Shown here piece after piece: positions 1-10,015 of a DNA stretch of 64,000 nucleotides (position 1 is the stretch's first letter; each line of letters starts with the position of its first letter). The DNA comes from Cryptomeria japonica (Eukaryota > Streptophyta > Pinopsida > Cupressales > Cupressaceae), in assembly GCF_030272615.1 (NCBI RefSeq), contig NW_026728921.1, forward strand, positions 404,323 to 468,322. Direction: 5' to 3'. Position numbers and translations under genes: made by a program. The notes under the pieces were generated by a model. It was given only the letters and a program-made list of their open reading frames with translations, was not told where the DNA came from and did not search any database.

Positions 1-1296
1 TTTATAATAAATTTACCAAAGAATAATAAACTGAATTTAATATATAATAAATATATTAAATGGTAAACAACAACTAAATATCAATATAAACATAAATTAA
101 AAAAACATGAATAAATAAATAGAAGCATATAAACAAATAATTAAATCTATAATGTATGGGGAAGGAGTACAAAATATAAATAATAGTTAATAAATGTTCC
201 AACTATCCCATGAGGGGAGGTAGGAAATAAAACAAGCAAATGTATTGAAGGAAATGAACACATGGGTAGGAAGTACATGGCAGCAAAATAATTTATTGGA
301 GAAGCTAGGCACCAAAATGTAGGACACCATAGTTAATGAGCATGGCCAAAGGCATGGGAGAGATGAATGTAGGACAAAGAGGAGAGCTCTACCATTAAAA
401 TGTTATTGCACCCATGTCTATAAAGGTTGTCCAAAAAAAAAAAAAAGACACCATGATGCTAGGCGTGCTTAAAAACCCTATGAACCCTCATAAATCAGAT
501 TATCAATACATTCATTCTGAGCTAGGAAACACAAAAAAAAATGTGAGGGATTGCAACCAAAGGGGGAGAACAAGGAAGAAATGTGTAGGTTCACGCATTG
601 GAAAAACCGTAGGACTCTATTAATCCAAGTTCATTTATTCTAATTGAAATTATAATTTCTATTATGATCCAATGAATAGATTTTAAATATAATTAATTAA
701 AGTCTTAAATTACCCTCTCCTATTGATTTGCAACACACTAGTTATAATATTAATATTTCCATATGCGCTATCGACTCCCTCTATTTATCATGTCTCTAAA
801 TTTCACACATTTTCCATAATCAATGATAGATTTAAAGAAATCCATCATAAATTATAACACTTCATAGATTTCACGTATTTATGAATTATGATAGGTACAT
901 TAAACAAATCAATTACTAGATATATAAAATATCATACTAGTTGTGACGACATTTAGAGGTGTTAACTTGGGAGTTGGATCATGTTAAAATTCAAGAATAT
1001 AATTACTTTTGTAGAGCAATAATATATCTCCATCGAACCTTTCTAATAAGATAGCTGAAATAAAAATAGTTCAAACAACTCAGTCTTTTCAAACTCATTT
1101 TTGTAATGTATCACTTTCTAAATCTCATGTGTTGGAGTATTGCATATTTTAGTTGCATAGATTGGAATCTACTTGTTTGAACTCTTGAAATTAAGTAATG
1201 AAGTGGAATGACCAAATTAAGTGCATTCACTCAAAAGTAAAATCAAGACTGCCTTGTATAAGATGTCACTAAAAATGCATATATACTTTATAATAG
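1..1296. other. AT-rich spacer, no recognised content (unit 1)
   Basis: Very AT-rich and non-coding in appearance. It contains an A14 run at 432-445 that is 15 A long in units 4-6, as expected of homopolymer slippage. Short reading frames here start only by chance and have no recognisable motif. The same interval opens every other unit. Confidence 0.6.
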
Positions 1297-3272
1297 GAAA
1301 AGCTCAAAGAATACACTCATAGTAACGAAAAAATTCTACCTCAATGGTCTTTTCTTGCCAATATTGCTAGACCCTTAGTGAAGAAGCTGAGTACACAACT
1401 ACACTAATTATTTTTATGAAAACTATATTGGTGGATTGTGTGGACGAGTATGAAGTCCTAAAAAGAGCACACCTGAGACTCGAAGTGAAACAAATTAATG
1501 ATTATGGTCTGAAGATAAACACTCCAAATATTGTGGATGATGAAAACGATTTTCTTGACCCCCAATTTGTCGATGATAGGAAGCCAGAAGTAATACCAGA
1601 AATTGACTGGAAAGAAGATGAGGAAGAACAAATTCAAACCAAGACAATCTTGGTCATTCTAAGAATAGAGAAGTGGGTTAGAAAGAAGAAACTAAGTAGA
1701 AGCTCAAGGAAGGGTTCAACCTCAACCACTAAGGTCTTCAATATCTAATTCTCTTGTCCCATCTTGTGCTGTAAGTTCACTGAAACAGGGAAAAGGAGGA
1801 CAGAGAGAAAAGACAGTGCAAATCAAAGAGGAGACAACTTCTGTCAGAGTCACTCGCTCTAGAACAAGGGACAAAAGACAATCCTTGCCTGTTGAAACTA
1901 TGGTGGTTGACCTTGAGATGGATACCACCTCAATTGATCCAATCAAAGAAACAAAAAGTGCTGGCTGATGAGGGTAATAATCGGCAGGAATAGGAAGCCT
2001 CAAATGAAGTTACTACTATGGTAGTATGGGACGGAAAAGAGATTGGAACTGATTCAGATAAGCCTCAAGTTCCTTCAGGACTAGTATGGTTAGCAAATAT
2101 GTCAAGCAACATTAAGAGAAACATTGTTCCAGCCTCGATTCCAATAGAAGACATGGTGAGTAAATTCTTGGGAAAGACTCCAAAAATGAAGAAGTCCAAA
2201 ACTATGTCAAAATTTGACTTTGATGCAGATAGTGGGAACTGGATTGCAGAGATTGCATGCCCATCAACAGATGAAAAGACAGAGAACTCTACATCTCAGG
2301 ACTTCACTGTTGAAAAGATAAATATTGGAACTGCTTCTCAAGCCACGTATGTTCTCCACCTTGAGGATTCAACAAAGAAAATCATAACCAGGACCTGGAA
2401 AGACAAAAAAGATAAGCATCGGATGAAAGAGATGTTACGAAGGATGGTTGAATCCATTCAGGCAATCAATTCTCTGAACCCTCAAACTATGTCATAGATT
2501 CCAATGTCCTTTGATCCTAAGTCCCGTGCAAATTAGAAGAATTTAGAGTAAATACAAAAATGCAGGTTGATCATAGAAACTGTGATGGAGTGGCTAGAAA
2601 AGATTTGAAAGTCTGGTGCAGAGTACTATGTTAATCTAAGCAAGGTATATGATGGGGCAATGCAATTAATGAAGGAGTTGGAAGTTTAAATTGTCAATTG
2701 GAAGAAAGAGGAAGCTAAATGGGCATCAAAAGTTGTGCAGATGTGAGAAGTGTAGAATTACGGGGTAATGAAGTTTCTTGCGAAAAGACCTATGGCTGAC
2801 CTAGATGACAGCATTTTGTATGTGTGCCAGAGGAACATTGAATGGAGAAATTCTCTTATAAAATAGGCTTATGAGGACTTCGCAAAGTTGGTAAACCAAC
2901 TCACAGAATTAGTTACTTAAATAAGAAACGAGCTTGTGTGCAATGGGATTTAATGTTTGAATGATGATTGAAGAACCCTTGAAACGATCAAGGTTATAAT
3001 AGGATCATTTAAGAGGAAAATTGATTATGTGAAAGAGGCTAAGGGTTAGGTTCCAGATGACTTAAGTGTGATTGTTAAGATCGAATCACTCTTGTTTTTA
3101 TGCATTAGACATCTGGATAGTCACTCTGACAAAAGTCGCACAAGTTAACAGGGAAAAAGAGGTCTGGAAGCAATGTACGGCACGCGTGGGATTACCTCAT
3201 CATACAATCATTCAGCACTTCACCACTACTCATGCAGATTGGAAGAAAGAAGCAGTTATCAAACCTGCATAG
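1297..3272 (+). pseudogene. Decayed ORF of an unrecognised, charged protein (unit 1)
   Basis: A coding remnant of about 600 codons that runs through at least four frame segments: 1297-1404, 1416-1748, about 1750-1966, and 1968 onwards, with a last segment ending at 3272. The pieces are Lys/Glu-rich and hydrophilic. A recognisable block is IPIEDMVSKFLGKTPKMKK in the segment from 2018, followed by an acidic DFDADSGNW stretch, and the C-terminal piece has a VNREKEVWKQC stretch. After 2497 the frame stays coherent but has about eleven stops, nearly all explainable by C-to-T change of CAA, CAG or CGA. I do not recognise the family. A retroelement structural protein or a host-gene relic are both possible. 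It lies 820 bp upstream of an oppositely oriented decayed LTR element. Confidence 0.6.
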
Positions 3273-4093
3273 TGACATTTTTCGTTGATGATAAATCCTT
3301 TTTCAATTGTTAGTTGCATAAACAATTTTATATTTATACTGGTTTCGCTGACTCTGCAGGGCAGAATTGTTGGCTTTCCATGTTTCTTGTTATAATTGTT
3401 TGCCCGGTTGTGGCTATATAACAATATTTTCGAGACTCTAGAAAGATCCAAAAAATTGTGATTTTTCGAGCATCAAACAATATATGTTTATGTTTTGAAT
3501 TCCTTGGAACTGGATTGACTGATTTACAAATCAAAATGATTATGGTGTGTAGTCTTTGAATTTGTGCGTTTAAAGATTGGCGATCTTTCTTTAAAAAATC
3601 AGTTATGTGCATCATACATTATTCTTATCAGTCAATTCTATATTTTCTTGAATTCATTGTAATATATATTTGTTAGAAGATTCGTTCTGGATTGAGTTGC
3701 GTTGATCCCCCTTGCCCTGTGAGGCATGAGAGGGTATCGATCAGAATCAATACTGCATTGAACTTGCTTTGCACTGAATTTATGGAATGAACTTATGCTC
3801 AGATACAGAGTCTGTGGTCTCTTATTTAATCTTTATAATTTTCACTCTTTTTTTATATTATGGCATTCCTTTGTGTTGATAGATGAATGCTAAAACCTTT
3901 TTATGCTTTTTGGTTAAAAGCATCTTCATTTCAAGATTTTCTGTGTAGAATTTATTGCAAATAATATGAGGAGCTTCCCTCTAATGCAGAGGATGGATTT
4001 TGATTAGTTCATCCAACTATTGGTTTATTTGTGTCATTTTATTAAGGGGTGTACAAAAGTGGTATTATCATTTAGAGAAAATAACTATTGCAA
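3273..4093. other. Non-coding spacer, nothing recognised (unit 1)
   Basis: AT-rich sequence between the plus-strand pseudogene and the tail of the minus-strand one. No LTR end, polypurine tract or RNA gene could be identified. It would be the place to expect the missing 3' LTR of the minus-strand element, and none is seen. Confidence 0.5.
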
Positions 4094-5088
4094 TTACAAG
4101 AAAGGGACAAATTTGTTAGCCAACCCATACAAACCAAAGCGTTGATCTCCCACTGCTGGTGAAGAAATATATAACTCTTTCCTCACATCCTTCAGTTGTC
4201 TCTTGCACAAAAGCAACAATACCGGCAAGCCTTGCGGCTTCCAAAACCCCATCAGCCCATATTCTCCAACCTCGTATGGGTTCCTTTGCACCATGCCTCT
4301 TCTCTACACCCATTTTTATTGGCACTTGGTGCATAGTAGGATTCTTCTCATTTTGGGAGACAAGCTCCATAGAGAATTCCCTAGGATGCCCAAATACCTC
4401 GGAAAACCTTTCACTGCCCACCATTTTCTTTATACTCCGTCTCCTTGGTGAAGCTCTCTTCACTAGGGTCAACTTCAATTTCTACCACATCTTGAAAATA
4501 ATCCAAAACAAGGCCCAAGCCGGACCTCGTTCGGGGCAACTCTCCCACCACATCAAGAGGCTCGACACGTTGTCTTCGTTTTGACCTGCAATGGTCATCA
4601 TCATGTGTATCTGGAGCACGTAGAATTCTAGGAAACTTTTTTGCTTCTAGAAGCACCTCCCATTGCATCAAGCACAACATCTTACACTTCATTAGCCAAG
4701 TCCATAGGCACATATTCTTCTAAGAAAAGGTCTCCTCCCTCTTAAACCACAACCTCTTTTCTAGCATCTTTCTGCTAAAAAATTCTGGTGTCTATATAGG
4801 GACTATCTTCAACTCCAACTAAGGCATCACAACTTTCAACCTTCACCACACAAATGCCAACAACTTCTTGACCATTAACAGTTTGGCCAATAACTACCAA
4901 AGATGGCTCAAGATAGGAGCAAATAAGAATCCCAACATCCTTCTCTTTGTTGGATTCTCCTCTTCCATTGAGTTCCCCTTTTTCTTCCAGCCATCCCACC
5001 AAAGCACATGACACTTGAAGCGCTTTTTTACACGGAATATAAAACTACCATAGAAGTTATGAATTTTACCTTCTCCTTCTTCCTCCAT
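4094..5088 (-). pseudogene. Decayed ORF downstream of an LTR and PBS (unit 1)
   Basis: Reading leftwards from an ATG at 5088, 20 bases after the primer-binding site, a coherent protein of about 330 codons can be followed through at least three frame changes: 5088 to about 5015, then 5014-4775, 4713-4411 and 4478-4116. Recognisable blocks are MEEEGEGKIHNF at the start, LEPSLVVIGQTVNGQEVVG in the second segment, RVEPLDVVGELPRTRSGLG in the third and a C-terminal IWADGVLEAARLAGIVAF. Position and orientation imply the first coding region of an LTR element, or a gene piece carried by one. I recognise neither gag nor pol motifs, so the family is open. Stops in all copies indicate no function. Confidence 0.5.
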
Positions 5089-5107
5089 CTCTACTCAAGC
5101 CAACCTA

Positions 5108-5120
5108 GGCTCTGATACCA
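5108..5120 (-). other. tRNA-iMet primer-binding site
   Basis: On the minus strand this reads TGGTATCAGAGCC, the usual plant LTR-retrotransposon primer site complementary to the 3' end of initiator-Met tRNA. It lies two bases after the CA end of the LTR at 5123. The same site follows the LTR in the other units, at 15941-15953, 26775-26787, 37635-37647 and 48508-48520. Confidence 0.85.
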
Positions 5121-5122
5121 AT

Positions 5123-5460
5123 TGTTCGATATAAAGAAGCCGAGAAAAGATAATTGAATGAAACAAAAAATGTTTCACCAATAAATGTCTACATCCACCA
5201 AAGCAGGAAAATCTTATCTATTAGCCGATATCCAGTACATGGCTATACAAATCTATTTATACATTACGTCAGACATAAAATGAAGAGTCAAGCGAAGGCA
5301 AAGAGACCGTTGGGCTTCATATACCCAACAAGAAGTATCCCCCTCTCTATATAATTGGGTTGAACAAATAATTTGGAATAAAATTTAATAATATTAGTTA
5401 AATATTATTTAATTATATTTAGTTGATAGAATCTATATATAATAATAATTTGGTCTAACA
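5123..5460 (-). mobile_element. 338-bp LTR, minus orientation (unit 1)
   Basis: Bounded by TG and CA, with short inverted ends TGTT(C/A)GA and TCTAACA, and followed on the minus strand by a two-base gap and an iMet primer site. These are the hallmarks of a 5' LTR. A minus-strand TATATAG box lies near 5347-5353. In units 1-3 the left terminus reads TGTTCGA, breaking the perfect 7-bp inverted end kept in units 4-5. No matching 3' LTR was found to the left, so the element is truncated or was rearranged before amplification. Superfamily not determinable (no pol). Confidence 0.75.
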
Positions 5461-5679
5461 ATTTACTTAAAACAAAATTGAATAATATTGATTAATGTGT
5501 TTTTTGTTATATTTAAATAAAATTAAGAATAAAATACTATTTCTCTTCCCTATTCTGTATAATCATCCGTCCATTTATTTGCAGCAAAATAAACTCATAA
5601 GAAAATTATTGAAGCAACTCTTTGAAAAAATAAATTATAGATTTTTCTCTAAAATAAAAGAATTAATTAAAAAATTCTT

Positions 5680-6600
5680 ACCTACCCTACATTACTAATG
5701 GATAACTTATTGCCCTAGGGCATAATTTTAGTGTAAAATTATAGAAATAACCCTTTCTAAATAAAAATTTCTTCATTCTTCTTTAAAAATATTTTAAAAG
5801 ATAATAATAGTTCATTATCTACCCAACATAATTGGTTGATCATTTCTTTTTCAAAAGGCATAACTTAGTGAAAAATATAGAAACATCTCCTTGAAAAATC
5901 TTAACTACCCTTTGTAACCATTGGATCAAGTGATAGACATCTCTTTGAAAATTGAAACTATTGTTTCATCTTAAATAAACAATATTTTTATTACCTACCC
6001 TTCTTAACTATTGGGTCACTTACTGCACACGAGGCATAGCCGAAAATTGTAGAAACAACTCCTTGGAAATTATAACTACCCTATGTAACCATTGGATCAC
6101 TAGATAGGAAATTCTTTCTCCTCTAAATAAATAATTTTTCCTTAACTATAACCATTCAATCACCTTATATCCCAGAGGGCATAAGTTTAGTAGGGAATTA
6201 TAGAAACAACTCCTTGGATATTTTAATTACCTTATGTAACCATTGGATCACAATATAAGTAACTCTTTGGAAATTGAATCTATTGATTTTCCTTAAAAAT
6301 AAAACAATATTTCTGGTACCTACCCTTATTAACTATTGCATCACTTATTTGCCACTAGGCATAAGTTTAGTGGAAAATTATAGAAAGAACTCCTTGAAAA
6401 CATTAACTACCCTATGTAACCATTGGATCACTAGATAAGCAACTCATAGAAAATTGGAATTATTGATTGACAATAAAAATAAAATGATATTTCTCTTACC
6501 TACACCTCTTAACTATTTGAATGCTTATTTCAAACCATTTGTTTTCTCTACCTACCCCTCTTAACTTTTGGAATGCTTATTTCAAACTATTTATTTTCTC
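5680..6600. repeat. Degenerate 150-180-bp tandem repeat with a 53-bp repeat at its end (unit 1)
   Basis: The motif TGTAACCATTGGATCA recurs with its surroundings at about 5916, 6087, 6238 and 6418 (spacing 171, 151 and 180 bp). Each repeat also has ACTCCTTG, a GGCATAAGTTTAGTG-like block and a TACCTACCC block. At 6491-6600 a shorter 53-bp repeat, containing GAATGCTTATTTCAAAC, occurs twice and starts a third time. Non-coding. Confidence 0.8.
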
Positions 6601-7375
6601 TACCTACCCACTATCTATTTGACCAAATTTCTCGTTAGCCATTCAACTATTTATTTTGCTTCATCGATCAACCTTCACCAATATGTCTTCCTCTTTCTCA
6701 TGACTTTCACCAGTTTGAATGGCCTTGGAGATGCTGGCTTGTAGGTTAGTACTAGAGAGTGTGTTCAGAAATTTTATGTTGTAGGGCTAAGACAATGACA
6801 TTCTTTCGGTAGATGGAGGAAAGTATGAATAATCTTTTCACTTAGATGTTAATTTTTTTACACTTTTTCCCATTACAATGATATATTTTTTTGTTTTTTC
6901 CCTCTATATTTATTTGTTTGTTCTTGAGTGTAGTGGAGAACATAAGTAGCACTATGGAGAGCACAAATAGCAGAAATATGTCCACATGATAGAAACCAAC
7001 AGAAATAAATATTATATTTCTTTTGTTTTTAATACAATTAATTTTTATTTTTATTTTTTTCAATAAATAAATTTTATTGTAAAACTCGTTATGAAGTTTA
7101 TCATCATATTGTTGTAATCTAAAATGTGAAGGTTTTCTCTTCATGTTTCCTTTGCACCAATGAGCTCTTCTACGTCATGCCTTTGCACCATCTTTTCTTT
7201 ATACACCTTTTTAATTCAACTTGACATTCTCCGAATATTAATTGAATTCAAGTGCATGTCTGTCTTTCAGGAGGACATTTGCTTTTAGATTCTGTACTTA
7301 ATTTGTGCAAAAGTTCCTTCTCGTATATTCATGCACGTAGGAATGTGATAGTGGTTCTAGTCCCACTCAACATTC
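6601..7375. other. Non-coding spacer with the 21-bp diagnostic indel (unit 1)
   Basis: No gene or element was recognised. Near 7092 units 1-2 lack 21 bp (containing CTTTACATCTTGAG) that are present in units 3-5, at about 28758, 39620 and 50490. A T-rich run near 7045 also varies in length and composition among units. Confidence 0.6.
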
Positions 7376-7666
7376 TTGTGGCTTCAATGCTCAGGTCTGT
7401 CTCAACCTCTTCATATGGGTTTTGCATCTGAGTTTGAAGGAGCTTCTTATACAATGTTTTTATATGCACTATTCATAATTGTGAAAATAATTTCTGTAAT
7501 GTTTTTCATGCATGACATTCTTCCTTTGATTGTTTCACAGCTTATAAATGGCTCGCAAGGTCCAACTGGGCAACAATGGAAGGTGGAGTTAGTAAGTATA
7601 AACAATAAAGTAGAATTTCGACATGGTTGGCAAGAATTTGTCAGTTATATAGCGATGTTTTACTAG
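7376..7666 (+). pseudogene. REM-type B3 domain gene fragment, plus strand (unit 1)
   Basis: The segment from 7541 follows a good intron acceptor (TTGTTTCACAG). It encodes GPTGQQWKVEL, then FRHGWQEFV, which matches the core of plant B3 DNA-binding domains of the REM class, where a G-P-x-G-x-x-W-x-V-x-L strand is followed by F-x-x-G-W-x-x-F-V. About 30 codons upstream, MGFASEFEG resembles the preceding B3 strand, with a likely intron between. The frame closes at 7666. The initiator given by the open frame is only TTG, so this is not an intact gene. The downstream linker continues into the inverted repeat at 7670. B3 proteins are nuclear transcription factors. This piece has lost the rest of the domain and has no visible promoter. 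Confidence 0.7.
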
Positions 7667-7669
7667 ACA

Positions 7670-8247
7670 TTCATATATATGGAAGATTTGGGGGAAGAAA
7701 ATTTTAATGCTGATAATTTTGAAAAAGCAGATATTCTTTAGAATAAGAGATTCCTTTCTAATAAAATATATAGTTTAAATCAATCAGTGGACAATAAATT
7801 GTTGATTGATTTAATTTCTCATGAGAAAGATAACAAATAAAAGAACAAGGAGGAAATCCTCATTTTTTGATAGAGCAAAAGTTTTGTTAAAAAATATAGA
7901 GTTTTCTAAATTTGTTAGTTTCATAACTAGCTTCCAGAGTTGCATTTGAACTGTATTTTTTCAGAATAATACAATTTCATAAGCTAGCTAGTTATGGAAC
8001 AGACAAATTTAAAAAGTTCTATCTATTTTTGCTATCAAGAAATGAATATTTTCATTTGGATATTTTATTTTCAGACTCACCGTTATCTTTTTCATCAGAA
8101 TCCAATTCAATTAGCAATTTCTTGCCTAACGCTTGATTTAAACTAGCATTTTGTTAGAAGGGAACCTCTCATTTGAAACAGTGTCTTGTTTTTCAGAATT
8201 TTGAGCACTGAAGTTTTTGGCACACCCAGACTTTCCATATATATGAA
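7670..8247. repeat. Inverted repeat, about 264-bp arms, 47-bp loop (unit 1)
   Basis: The left arm 7670-7933 and the reverse complement of the right arm 7981-8247 align end to end, at about three-quarters identity by eye. Both begin TTCATATATATGGAA and end in AACTAGCTT-like sequence, with AGTTTAAATCAA and AAAGATAAC in the same order between. The arms are the linker regions of two B3 gene copies placed head to head. A transcript of this interval could fold into a long imperfect hairpin. Confidence 0.85.
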
Positions 8248-8332
8248 CCTCTAAGTAAAGACAAAAGAAAATCTCACACTTCCAGGCTGCAATAATCGAG
8301 TCTCCGACAAAGAAGGAGCTGAGTTGTGGGCC
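8138..8332 (-). pseudogene. B3 domain C-terminal fragment, minus strand (unit 1)
   Basis: An open stretch of 65 codons read leftwards from 8332. It contains VGDSII, then VHIYGKSGCAK, which fits the last strands of a REM-type B3 domain (G-D-x-x-x-F, then a V-x-I-F/Y-G-x-S-G-C-x-K end). The linker after it contains SEKQDTVSNERFPSNK and stops at 8138. It is a different gene copy from the plus-strand fragment at 7376, since the aligned linkers differ at about a quarter of positions. It ends within the right arm of the inverted repeat. No start codon or promoter is visible. Confidence 0.6.
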
Positions 8333-8943
8333 AGTTTCCGAACCCAGAGTGGCTGCTTAACAGTTTGATTATGGAGAAGAATTATAAAAGCAGTTGCACT
8401 ATTTAACATTTTTTTTTGTCATTTGACAAGAAAACAGTTGCACTATAAAATCTATTATATTAACTCCTATTTGTGACCATTCGTGTCCAGGAACAAGAAT
8501 AAGAGGAAATAGTACAGAAGATTCAGCCAAGAGCTGCACCAAAAGTTGATAATTTTCTCTACTTCCCACATATTGTTGAGGGTGTCAAGTCCTTTTGATA
8601 GCACACTGGAGATCCTTTCCTCCAAGGCAATTGCAGCATTTGATAGCATTTCAAATTTATTTCCCATTTCATTAATGGTGTGTTATTAGCACAAGCTTTC
8701 AGCCTGGCTTTCTTATTATATGTGCTCAACAAATGGGTAATTCCTCCTTTTTCTTCTATCTTAGCTTTTCAAGAGAGAACAATAATTTTCAGTGGTTCTA
8801 TCTTACATTAACCTTTCTAAATGTGTAACCGCTACTTTGTAGGAATTAATTTTATTGATATTCTCAGTGGTTCTATGTAATGTCACTGAGTTACCTACTC
8901 AGAACTCTCCCTATAATGTCACTGAGTTACCAATTCTCAGTGG
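8333..8943. other. Spacer with a short duplicated segment next to the solo LTR (unit 1)
   Basis: No gene was recognised. A minus-strand open stretch at 8467-8667 has a plausible amphipathic composition but no known motif and is rebuilt in another frame by a one-base indel in units 3-5. At 8860-8884 and again at 8933-8957 the same 25 bases (containing CTCAGTGGTTCTATG) occur 73 bp apart. CTCAGTG and CACTGAG around 8863-8890 could pair. Confidence 0.5.
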
Positions 8944-8948
8944 TTCTA

Positions 8949-9875
8949 TGTAATGTCCCCTTTTTAGGATAACTTCTGTCCTCTAAATCTCAATTATTAC
9001 TATGGAACTGATCTTTGATAACACTTCAAATTATATAATTGATATAATATATGCAACAATAATATCATGGAAGGATATATATATAGAGAGAGAGATTATG
9101 TGTTGATTAATGCTAACTCTGATTGAATAATTACATGTATACCAAATGATGTGATCAATATATCGGCTCTTTCTGCAATTCACTTTGATGAGATTATCTC
9201 TGCTATATCTGATATGTCATATAAATTATGCAAGCTGAACTTGATATTCAATCGGATGCTATTTCTGATCTAACACTTGAGTATATAAAATGTATATATA
9301 TATACAATGCTAATGTCGCTGGTATCTATGTGTTGCTGTTTCAGGTGTGTAGTTATATTCTTGTTGATTCTGTTGTAGACGATTCGCACTCGCAACAATG
9401 ATGTTGTCTCTGATATATCCTTTTGATCTATGCAACAATGATGTTGTCTCTGATATTTTCTTTTGATCTATCAAACGAACAGATCCAATAAAGGATAAAT
9501 AAAAGATCAACGTTTTTCTAATCATCCTTGATGAAGTGTGATCGATGTCCCACTTATACCTTGCAAATCAAAGGGTCACATCTTTTGAATGTGTAAGAGA
9601 CATGTCTTTACCTAACCGTGTGTATTTCCACAGATCGCATCTCTTTAATTTACTAATTATTATTGTTATCCCTTAATCGATGTCACCCCGATTAGTGCTT
9701 CTTCTTTTAATTATTATTATATCTTCATTGTTGTTCTTCTATCTCAGCCACGTCACTTATAACGTCTCATTGAATCGGTCAAATACTTATCGTGTGTATG
9801 GTCTTGCTGCTGTAGATGCTCATAGTGTAGATGTTGGTGATTGAACTAGTGGATTGTCTGTATGGGGACATCACA
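8949..9875. mobile_element. 927-bp solo LTR with TSD TTCTA (unit 1)
   Basis: Starts TGTAATGTCCCC and ends GGGGACATCACA, which are inverted ends of 12 bp with one mismatch and the canonical TG/CA. The identical pentamer TTCTA lies directly before (8944-8948) and after (9876-9880), as a 5-bp target duplication. No primer site or coding sequence is attached, so this is a solo LTR left by LTR-LTR recombination. A plus-strand TATATAAA lies at 9282-9289. A 40-bp segment starting GCAACAATGATGTTG is duplicated in tandem at 9392-9431 and 9432-9471. Orientation is not certain. The TATA box suggests plus. Confidence 0.85.
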
Positions 9876-10015
9876 TTCTATATTCGTCACCTACTCAGAA
9901 CTCTCGCTTGAAAACTCCTAATCTGTAATATCATTTGTCACAGAGTTACCTTGGTGGTTCTGTATTCTTTACCTTGGTATGAGCTTAATGTTTGCATGTA
10001 CTCGTATTATTTCAG

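Noticed and set aside
414-623. Open frame of 69 codons repeated in every unit
   Set aside because: It starts in an A-run whose length differs among units, changing the N-terminus, and has no recognisable motif or codon pattern.
1722-2003. Minus-strand open frame of 93 codons
   Set aside because: It is the antisense of the decayed plus-strand protein segment at 1750-1966, which has the more protein-like sequence.
4159-4584. Plus-strand open frame of 141 codons
   Set aside because: Antisense to the minus-strand pseudogene behind the LTR and primer site. The minus strand has the coherent order of segments.
5108-5120. Part of a tRNA-Met gene
   Set aside because: Only the 3' end complement is present, two bases from an LTR end, which is the primer-site arrangement. 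No cloverleaf follows.
5680-6600. CRISPR-like regular repeats
   Set aside because: The repeats are long, degenerate and contiguous without unique spacers, in a plant nuclear context.
8467-8667. Minus-strand open frame possibly coding a coiled-coil piece
   Set aside because: A one-base indel in units 3-5 replaces its frame, and no family could be recognised. Left as spacer.
9310-9525. Minus-strand open frame of 71 codons
   Set aside because: Lies wholly within the solo LTR and includes its 40-bp tandem duplication. No coding signal.
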